Source: Massilia endophytica
GTDB lineage: Bacteria > Pseudomonadota > Gammaproteobacteria > Burkholderiales > Burkholderiaceae_D
Length of the DNA stretch: 64,000 bases
Reading direction: 5' to 3'
Assembly: GCF_021165955.1 (NCBI RefSeq)
Contig: NZ_CP088952.1
Span: forward strand, 2,542,001 to 2,606,000
Part shown: in pieces, positions 58,008 to 64,000 of the stretch
How positions within the stretch are numbered: position 1 is the stretch's first letter
Layout of the letters: each line of letters begins with the position of its first letter
The notes under the pieces: model-generated
The model's database searches: none
Told to the model about the DNA's origin: nothing
What the model saw: the letters and a program-made list of their open reading frames with translations, nothing else
Translations under genes and position numbers: made by a program

Positions 58008-59540
58008 TCACTCCACGGCGCCGACGAGCACGGACTTCGCGGGCAGCTTCACCACCACCTTGCCGCCGCTGGCCGCAGCGCTGAACGGCGCGGGCTTCAC
58101 GGCTTCAGGATGGGCAAAGGTGTTGTGCGCATCCATTGCCTGGGCGGTCAGAACCTGGCCAGTCAGCTTGCCCGCCTTTGCGCCGGACAGGTTCACCGTC
58201 ACGTCCACCGCCTTGTTCGGGTTGGTGTTCACCAGGGCCACGTAGACCTTGCCGTCCTTGGCGCGGGCAGCCGATGCGCTCACCTGCGGCACGGTGGTCG
58301 AACCCAGCGTGTACTTGCCGTTGTTCGAGATCTTTGCCGGAAGATAGGTCGCGTCCTGGAACGGCACATACATCTTGTAGGCGTGATAGGTCGGCGTGAG
58401 CAGCATCTTGTCCTTGTCGGTCAGGATCATGGCCTGCAGCACGTTCACCATCTGCGCGATATTGGTCATGCGCACGCGGTCGGCGTGGTCGTGGAAGATG
58501 TTGAAGTTCAGCGCCGCCACCACCGCATCGCGCAGGGAGTTCTGCTGGAACAGGAAACCAGCGTTCGTGCCCGGCTCAACGTCGTACCAGGTGCCCCATT
58601 CGTCCACGTAGAAGCCGATCTTCTTCTGCGGATCGTTCTTGTCCATCACGGCGACATTCTTTCTGATCGAAGCGTCCATCACCAGGGTGTTCTTGATAGT
58701 GGAGATCCACTCGTTTTCCTGGAAGCCGGTAGCGGCGCCCTTCTTCTCCCATACGCCGGTCGGAAGAGTGTAGTAGTGGTAGCTGATGCCGTCAACATTG
58801 CTTTTCAACTTGCTCAGCGCGTCGGTCCACGCGGTGCTGCTGTCGTTGCCGCCGCTGGCGATCAGCTTCGGACGGCTTCCCGGCGGCGCTTTCAGGAACA
58901 CGGTGGCGGTCTTGTAGAGCTGCGTGTAATGTTCGGGCGACATCTCGCCGCCGCAGCCCCAGGCCTCGTTACCGATGGCGAAGTAATCCACCTTCCATGG
59001 CTTGTCGCGGCCGTTCTTGCGGCGCAGTTCGGCCAGCGTCGACTTGCTGTCAGACGTCATGTACTCGATCCATTCCGCCATTTCCTGGTTGGAGCCGGTG
59101 CCCAGGTTGCCGTTCACGTAGACTTCCGCCCCCAGCTGTTCGGCCAGGTCGAAGAATTCATGGGTGCCGACAGCATTGCTCTCTTCCACGCCGCCCCAGT
59201 TGGTATTGACCTTCACCGGACGCTTGTCGCGCGGGCCGATGCCGTCGCGCCAGTGGTATTCGTCGGCAAAGCAGCCGCCCGGCCAGCGCACCAGCGGCAC
59301 GTGCATGTCCTTCAGGGCGCCGATCACGTCGTTGCGCCAGCCCCTGGTGTTGGGGATCTTCGAATCGGGACCAACCCACATGCCCTCATAGATACCCGCG
59401 CCCAGGTGCTCCGCGAACTGGCCGTAAATATTCTTGTTGATGACGGGACCCGGCTTGGCCGTGTCGATGGTCACGCTCACCTGGGCGAACGCTGCACCGC
59501 TGGCGGCGATGCCGAGGGCGAGGATGGTCTTCTTGAACAT
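58008..59540 (-). CDS. Alpha-L-arabinofuranosidase, GH51
   Basis: A 510-residue enzyme with a signal peptide ending at 'AAFA'. Most GH51 enzymes are cytoplasmic, so the signal is notable. The (beta/alpha)8 barrel has acid/base E192 ('AIGNEAWGCGG') and nucleophile E314 ('YVDEWGTW'), with 'RWPGGCFADEYHWRDGIGP' near 85-103. It releases terminal alpha-L-arabinofuranose. AGGAGAC precedes the ATG. It lies between GH97 and the endo-arabinanase. Confidence 0.93.
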   Translation of the reverse strand: MFKKTILALGIAASGAAFAQVSVTIDTAKPGPVINKNIYGQFAEHLGAGIYEGMWVGPDSKIPNTRGWRNDVIGALKDMHVPLVRWPGGCFADEYHWRDGIGPRDKRPVKVNTNWGGVEESNAVGTHEFFDLAEQLGAEVYVNGNLGTGSNQEMAEWIEYMTSDSKSTLAELRRKNGRDKPWKVDYFAIGNEAWGCGGEMSPEHYTQLYKTATVFLKAPPGSRPKLIASGGNDSSTAWTDALSKLKSNVDGISYHYYTLPTGVWEKKGAATGFQENEWISTIKNTLVMDASIRKNVAVMDKNDPQKKIGFYVDEWGTWYDVEPGTNAGFLFQQNSLRDAVVAALNFNIFHDHADRVRMTNIAQMVNVLQAMILTDKDKMLLTPTYHAYKMYVPFQDATYLPAKISNNGKYTLGSTTVPQVSASAARAKDGKVYVALVNTNPNKAVDVTVNLSGAKAGKLTGQVLTAQAMDAHNTFAHPEAVKPAPFSAAASGGKVVVKLPAKSVLVGAVE

Positions 59541-59560
59541 GCTGTCTCCTGTTGTTATCG

Positions 59561-61468
59561 TTACTTGAAGGTGGCCACGAAGCCGCCATGTGGCTTGATG
59601 GTGATCCGCGTGGCTTTCGCCGCGCCGATATCGGACTGGATGAAGCTGCGCTCTCCCGCTCCATCCGTAATGAGCTTGCCCCGCTTGCCGATGAAGGCGA
59701 GGTCGAGGGTCAGGGTCATTTCACTGCCGCTGCCGTTGAAGCCCGCGACGTACCAGGCCTTGCCCGCGCGGCGCGCGATCACTGCATACTCGCCCGGGAA
59801 GCCGTCGACGAACCTGCTGTCGTCCCAGCTGCGCGGCAGCTCGCGCAGGAAGCTCTTCACGTAGGCTGGCGCCGTAGCCATGCCTTCGGGGATCTCGGCG
59901 AAGTGCTGGATGCCGGACACGAAGAGCACCGATTCGGCCAGTTCGAAGCCGTTGCGCGTGGTGCGCCTGATGTTCGGGATATCGCCGAAGACCATGGGCG
60001 TGAAGTCCATGGGATCGAAGAGGTTGCGGGTGAAGGGAATCATCGCCGCGTGGGGCGCAACCGGGTCCTGGAGAGACTGGTCGAACGTGGCGAACTCGAA
60101 GCCGCGGATGGCCTCGGCCGTCATCAGGTTCGGCCAGGTGCGGGACCAGCCGCGCGGCAGCGTTGCACCGTGGAAGTTCACCAGCAGCTGCGCATCGTAG
60201 GCGTCCTTCAGGATATCCACGTAGTAGGCGATCATGGACTGGCCGTCGCCGCCAAAGAAGTCGACCTTGATGCCCTTGATTCCAATTTCGTGCAGACGCT
60301 TGAACTCGGCCACGCGCGATTCGCGGGTGAGCAGCTTGTCCTTGGGCGTCATGTCGGTATCGTTCCACGAACCGGCGGAGTTGTACCAGACCAGGATGCC
60401 GATGCCCTTTTTCTTCGCATAGCCCGCAAGCTCGCGCACCTTGTCGTAACCGATCTTCTGGTCCCAGAGGGCGTCGATCAGGGTGTAGTCCCAGTGCATG
60501 TCCGCCGCGTAGTCGATGAACTTCTTCTGGGTGTCGTAGTTCGTGAAATCGTCCTTCAGGATGGCCCAGCTCCATGAGGCATGGCCCGGCTTGATCCAGC
60601 TGGCGGCGGGCCGCGCGGCCGGTGCAGCGAGGTCGGTGCCCAGCGTGGAGTTCACCAGCGTATCGAGGCCACCAATGGCCATCACGCGCCACGGCGAAAC
60701 CAGCTCTCCCTCGGCGTGCGCCAGCAAGGCTTCGCCGGGGCGCGCCTCCTCCGGCGCGGGTCCCGCAATGCGGTAGACGCCACCTTCGCTCCGGACCGCC
60801 AGGCGCGAGGCGTGGAAGCTGCCGTCCATGCCCGCCTCGGTCAGCGCAATCCAGTTGTCGCCGCTGCGGAACAGAGCAGGGAAAACCCAGCCCGCCATCG
60901 GCGACGGCGTACCGGCAGGGATATCCTTCTGCCAGTACTCCTCGTAGGAAGGGTTGGTACGCGCAAAGCCGGTCTTGGCAGCAGCCATGGGCTGCAGCCA
61001 GGCCCGCGCCGAAGGCGCGAAGGCAAAACCAGTGGCTTCGGACAGGAACTTCAGCTGCGGCCCGCGCACGGTGTAGCGGAAGGCCACGCCGTCGTTGGAC
61101 ACGCGGAAGGTCACATCGAGCGCCTGCTGCTGCGGATTGCGCAGCGTCCAGGTCTGCTCGTTGGCCACATAGCTGTTCTTGCGGCGCTTGCCTGTTGCGA
61201 GCTCATAGCTCTCGCGCACCGCGTGTACTGGCGACGCGGCGCCGAGCGAAAGCCTGTCCGCCAGATCCATGCCTTCGAGCTTCATGCCCAGCGGCGAAGG
61301 CAGCAGCACCTCTGCGCCATCGCGGCGCACGGCGTACCGGGCCTCGCCCTGCGGCGAAACAGTCACATCGACCGACAGACGCCCGTCCGGGCTGCTCAGC
61401 GCCGCGTAAGCGGGCAGGGATGCACCCAGCGCGAGTGCGAGGGCGGCTCTCTTGAAAAATGCCTTCAT
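59561..61468 (-). CDS. Glycoside hydrolase family 97, retaining type
   Basis: A 635-residue secreted enzyme with a signal peptide (residues 1-22) and the three GH97 domains: an N-terminal beta domain ('LPSPLGMKLE', 'VAFRYTV'), a (beta/alpha)8 barrel and a C-terminal beta domain ending 'PHGGFVATF'. The barrel has 'GIKVDFFGGDGQ' with D403 in the nucleophile place of retaining GH97 alpha-galactosidases, not the inverting SusB arrangement. Some such enzymes also act on beta-L-arabinopyranosides, which would suit this locus (inference). It starts two bases after the SDR stop. Confidence 0.9.
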   Translation of the reverse strand: MKAFFKRAALALALGASLPAYAALSSPDGRLSVDVTVSPQGEARYAVRRDGAEVLLPSPLGMKLEGMDLADRLSLGAASPVHAVRESYELATGKRRKNSYVANEQTWTLRNPQQQALDVTFRVSNDGVAFRYTVRGPQLKFLSEATGFAFAPSARAWLQPMAAAKTGFARTNPSYEEYWQKDIPAGTPSPMAGWVFPALFRSGDNWIALTEAGMDGSFHASRLAVRSEGGVYRIAGPAPEEARPGEALLAHAEGELVSPWRVMAIGGLDTLVNSTLGTDLAAPAARPAASWIKPGHASWSWAILKDDFTNYDTQKKFIDYAADMHWDYTLIDALWDQKIGYDKVRELAGYAKKKGIGILVWYNSAGSWNDTDMTPKDKLLTRESRVAEFKRLHEIGIKGIKVDFFGGDGQSMIAYYVDILKDAYDAQLLVNFHGATLPRGWSRTWPNLMTAEAIRGFEFATFDQSLQDPVAPHAAMIPFTRNLFDPMDFTPMVFGDIPNIRRTTRNGFELAESVLFVSGIQHFAEIPEGMATAPAYVKSFLRELPRSWDDSRFVDGFPGEYAVIARRAGKAWYVAGFNGSGSEMTLTLDLAFIGKRGKLITDGAGERSFIQSDIGAAKATRITIKPHGGFVATFK

Positions 61469-61470
61469 GA

Positions 61471-62238
61471 TCAGATCCATCCCGCGTCGACGATGAACTC
61501 CTGCGCGGTGCACATGGCGCTGTCGTCGGCTGCCAGGAAGAGCACCATGGAGGAAACGTGTTCCGGCATCAGCATGCCCGGCAGGCACTGGGCCCTGGCG
61601 ATTTCCGCCTTGGCCGCGTCGTCCACCCACAGGTCGAGCTGACGCTGTGTCATCACCCAGCCGGGCGTCACGGTGTTGACGCGGATGCCGTAGCCGCCCA
61701 GGTCGCGCGCCAGCGAGCGCGTAAGGCCGATCACGGCCGATTTCGATGTCGCGTAGACCGGATAACCCGCGCCCTTGGCATGGAAGGACATGGAGCTGAT
61801 ATTGATGATGGAGCCTCCGCCCTTCTTCCTCATGCCCGCAATCACGGACTGGCAGGTGAAGAACATGGGGCGCTGGTTGATGGCGATGCGCTGGTCCCAG
61901 TATTCGAGCGTGACTTCCTCCGCCTTGTGGCGCTGGTCGTTGGCGGCATTGTTGACCAGGACGTCGAAGTCGCCGATGTCCGCGGCCAGATCGGCCATGG
62001 TCTTCTGCAGCGCGGGGATATCGGTGATGTCGCAATGGCGGAACAGGGGGGCCGAGTGGCCTGCCGCCTTGATCTTCTCCACCAGCGCCTCGCTCGCATC
62101 GCGCAAGATGTCCACGAAGGCCACCTGCGCGCCCTGCTCCGCAAACGCCGTGACGATGGATTCGCCGATGCCGCTGCCGCCTCCCGTCACAAATACGCGC
62201 TTGCCGCGCAGGCTGCCAAACTTGGCCAGATCAGTCAT
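61471..62238 (-). CDS. SDR-family sugar 1-dehydrogenase (probable L-arabinose dehydrogenase)
   Basis: A 255-residue cytoplasmic short-chain dehydrogenase with the cofactor loop 'TGGGSGIG' (18-25), 'NNAA' (96-99) and the catalytic Y162/K166 ('VYATSK'). SDRs of this kind in sugar clusters oxidise L-arabinose or D-galactose to the lactone. Its place between the semialdehyde dehydrogenase and GH97 supports that. GGAGACAAAGC precedes the ATG at 62238. Confidence 0.87.
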   Translation of the reverse strand: MTDLAKFGSLRGKRVFVTGGGSGIGESIVTAFAEQGAQVAFVDILRDASEALVEKIKAAGHSAPLFRHCDITDIPALQKTMADLAADIGDFDVLVNNAANDQRHKAEEVTLEYWDQRIAINQRPMFFTCQSVIAGMRKKGGGSIINISSMSFHAKGAGYPVYATSKSAVIGLTRSLARDLGGYGIRVNTVTPGWVMTQRQLDLWVDDAAKAEIARAQCLPGMLMPEHVSSMVLFLAADDSAMCTAQEFIVDAGWI

Positions 62239-62261
62239 GCTTTGTCTCCATTCTGTTCTTC

Positions 62262-63833
62262 TTAATCTTTCGTCAGCGCGCCGTCGCGGCGGCGCCAGAT
62301 GCCGAGCGGGTTGCCGTCGCGCAGAGCCTCCGGCAACAGCGCCTGCGGAATATTCTGGTAGCACACGGGGCGCAGGAAACGGTTGATCGCACCAGTGCCC
62401 ACCGAGGTGCTGCGGCCATCCGCCGTGGACGGGAAAGGTCCGCCGTGCACCATGGCCGTCGACACTTCCACGCCGGTGGGGAAGCCATTGGCCAGGATGC
62501 GGCCCACCTTGCGCTCCAGTACCGGCAGCAGCGCTTCGGCGGCTTCATAGTCGCCTTCGTCCAGCTGCAAGGTGGCGGTCAGCTGGCCTTCGAGGCGCTC
62601 GATCACGTTCTTCACTTCTTCCAGCGACTCGCAGGCCACGATCAGCGAGGCGGGACCGAACACTTCGTCCTGCAGCGCATGCGTCTTCAGGAAGTCCGAT
62701 GCGCGGGACTGGAACAACGCGGGAGCGCCCTTGCCCTCTTCCTGCGCGGCCAGCGCTACGGTCTTGACGCAGGACTCGGCGGCGAGCTTCGCCACGCCTT
62801 CCTGGTAGGCGCCGGCGATACCGGGGGTCAGCATCACACCTGGAGCGGTGTTGCCCAGGGCTGCGGCGGCATCGGCCGCAAACTTGTCCAGCTCCGGCCC
62901 CGCCAGGCCGACGACCATGCCGGGATTGGTGCAGAACTGGCCCACGCCCAGGGTCAGCGAGGCGGCGAACTGCTGGGCGATGCTCTCCCCGCGCGCTGCC
63001 AGCGCCTTCGGCAGCAGGATCACGGGATTGATCGAGCTCATTTCGGCGTAGACCGGAATCGGCTGCGGACGCGCTGCGGCCACCGCCATCAGCGCCGTCC
63101 CGCCTGCGCGCGAACCCGTAAAGCCTACGGCCTGGATGGCAGGATGCGCCACCAGCGTGGTGCCGATATGGCGGCCGGTGCCGGTCAGCAGCGAGAACGT
63201 GCCCTTCGGCAGGCCGCAGCGTTCGACGGCGCGCGTGACGGCGCGGCCAACCAGCTCGGAGGTGCCCGGGTGGGCCGAGTGCGACTTCAGAACGACGGGG
63301 CAGCCCGCCGCAAACGCGGACGCGGTATCGCCGCCAGCCACGGAGAAGGCGAGCGGGAAATTGGAGGCGGCGAAGACGGCCACGGGGCCGACGCCGATGA
63401 GGCGCATGCGCAGGTCGGGACGCGGCGGGGTGCGATCGGGCAGCGGCGTGTCCAGGCGCGCATCCCGCCAGGAGCCCTCGCGCAGCAGGTCGGCGAAGAG
63501 TTTGAGCTGGTTCACCGTGCGGCCGCGCTCACCTTCCAGGCGTGCACGCGGCAGTCCGCTCTCGGCCATGGCCCGCCCGATCAGCTCATCGCCGAGGGCC
63601 ACGATCTCTTCGCCCACGGTTTCCAGGAATTTTGCGCGTTCCACGTCCGATGTGGCGCGGAAGCTGTCGAAAGCCTCGCCTGCCAGGCGGCAGGCCTGGT
63701 CGATCTGTGCTTCGCTCACGGCGCTGAAGGCCGGTTCGATGTATTCGCGTTTCGCGGGATCGAAGGCCTTGACGCTGCTGCCCTCCCCTTTGACGGCCGC
63801 GCCGCCAATCAATGCTTCGCCGGTAATGGTCAC
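62262..63833 (-). CDS. Alpha-ketoglutaric semialdehyde dehydrogenase
   Basis: A 523-residue aldehyde dehydrogenase of the KGSADH group with nucleophile C301 in 'GVGQFCTNPGM', general base E264 in 'VYAEMSSINP', and 'FTGSRAGG' for NAD(P)+. It oxidises 2,5-dioxopentanoate to alpha-ketoglutarate, the last step of the non-phosphorylative arabinose pathway. The start is GTG at 63833, overlapping the FAH-family gene stop (GTGA). Confidence 0.93.
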   Translation of the reverse strand: MTITGEALIGGAAVKGEGSSVKAFDPAKREYIEPAFSAVSEAQIDQACRLAGEAFDSFRATSDVERAKFLETVGEEIVALGDELIGRAMAESGLPRARLEGERGRTVNQLKLFADLLREGSWRDARLDTPLPDRTPPRPDLRMRLIGVGPVAVFAASNFPLAFSVAGGDTASAFAAGCPVVLKSHSAHPGTSELVGRAVTRAVERCGLPKGTFSLLTGTGRHIGTTLVAHPAIQAVGFTGSRAGGTALMAVAAARPQPIPVYAEMSSINPVILLPKALAARGESIAQQFAASLTLGVGQFCTNPGMVVGLAGPELDKFAADAAAALGNTAPGVMLTPGIAGAYQEGVAKLAAESCVKTVALAAQEEGKGAPALFQSRASDFLKTHALQDEVFGPASLIVACESLEEVKNVIERLEGQLTATLQLDEGDYEAAEALLPVLERKVGRILANGFPTGVEVSTAMVHGGPFPSTADGRSTSVGTGAINRFLRPVCYQNIPQALLPEALRDGNPLGIWRRRDGALTKD

Positions 63834-64000
63834 AGTGGTTTCACTTTCGCATAAGAGGTTTCAACGACGGCCAGCGGATTGCGCAGCGCGGGGCCGAATA
63901 CGGGAGCTTCGATTTCGAAGATCTCGCCGGGCTCGACGCTGATGCCGTCCGCGAAGCTCAGGGTCGCCGTGCCGAAGAAGTGGATGTGCACATCGCCAGG
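63830..64000 (-). CDS. FAH-family dehydratase, C-terminal part (AraD1-like; cut by window edge)
   Basis: The visible 56 residues are the end of a fumarylacetoacetate-hydrolase-family protein: 'PGDVHIHFFGTATLSFADG' and 'FEIEAPVFGPALRNPLA'. This C-terminal pattern is that of AraD1, L-2-keto-3-deoxyarabonate dehydratase. Its stop overlaps the KGSADH start. It would supply the substrate of KGSADH. The rest, and probably an arabonate dehydratase, lie beyond the right edge. Confidence 0.78.
   Translation of the reverse strand, partial: PGDVHIHFFGTATLSFADGISVEPGEIFEIEAPVFGPALRNPLAVVETSYAKVKPL

Overview
The window is GC-rich chromosomal DNA from a betaproteobacterium, most likely an Oxalobacteraceae of the Massilia/Duganella/Pseudoduganella type. 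This rests on a PEP-CTERM protein, a phasin, an AlgZ/AlgR-like LytS/LytR pair, an FdsGBA-type formate dehydrogenase, SoxR without SoxS, a Liv-type operon and a large plant-polysaccharide cluster. Gene density is very high and many genes overlap by ATGA, GTGA or TGATG. No gene-free stretch exceeds about 300 bases, and no phage, transposase, rRNA or CRISPR array is visible. The only RNA gene is tRNA-Gly(GCC).

Layout. 1-4.0 kb (leftward): an edge-truncated HTH regulator with an MFS pump and an AT-rich dyad, a secreted zincin-like protein, and a small membrane protein-TrxC-AraC operon. 4.0-11.5 kb: a phasin, a tungstate ABC transporter (tupB-tupC-tupA) and a NAD-linked formate dehydrogenase whose FdsG and FdsB parts are one polypeptide. 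11.5-21.2 kb: a secreted alpha/beta hydrolase without a standard start codon, a DHA2 pump, an orphan flagellar-rod-like protein, a PhyH dioxygenase, a PEP-CTERM protein, a receiver lacking its phospho-aspartate, a phosphoribosyltransferase, a ZIP transporter, manganese catalase and a hybrid kinase. 21.3-29.2 kb: one rightward operon (IclR regulator, acyl-CoA dehydrogenase, acyl-CoA ligase, five-gene Liv-type ABC transporter) that imports and activates an unknown carboxylic acid. 29.2-36.7 kb: an AraC regulator, a DUF3224 protein, a GATase-like hydrolase, a SoxR/SnoaL divergon with a near-perfect sox box, a YbdK-like ligase with an antiporter, S-formylglutathione hydrolase and CheV. 36.8-48.1 kb: tRNA-Gly, an antiporter-LytS-LytR operon, an acyltransferase, a GAF-GGDEF cyclase, penicillin acylase, a PNPOx-like protein with a GST, and a phytase-like lipoprotein.

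48.1-64 kb: a leftward arabinose-polymer utilisation locus. From the right edge it reads FAH-family dehydratase (partial), alpha-ketoglutarate semialdehyde dehydrogenase, SDR sugar dehydrogenase, GH97, GH51, GH43, GH127/GH146, a YtfQRT-YjfF-type furanose ABC transporter, a second GH43 and a LysR regulator. The secreted hydrolases should release L-arabinose, the ABC system should import it, and the SDR, dehydratase and semialdehyde dehydrogenase fit the non-phosphorylative (Weimberg-like) route to alpha-ketoglutarate.

A second theme is a family of GGGGTC...GACCCC-type palindromes. One copy sits in frame at the FdsG/FdsB junction, two (one broken) sit in frame in the ATP-binding domain of the LytS-type kinase, and an inside-out copy supplies the stop codon of the phytase-like lipoprotein gene. 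They look like a mobile or recombining repeat that tolerates insertion in coding sequence.
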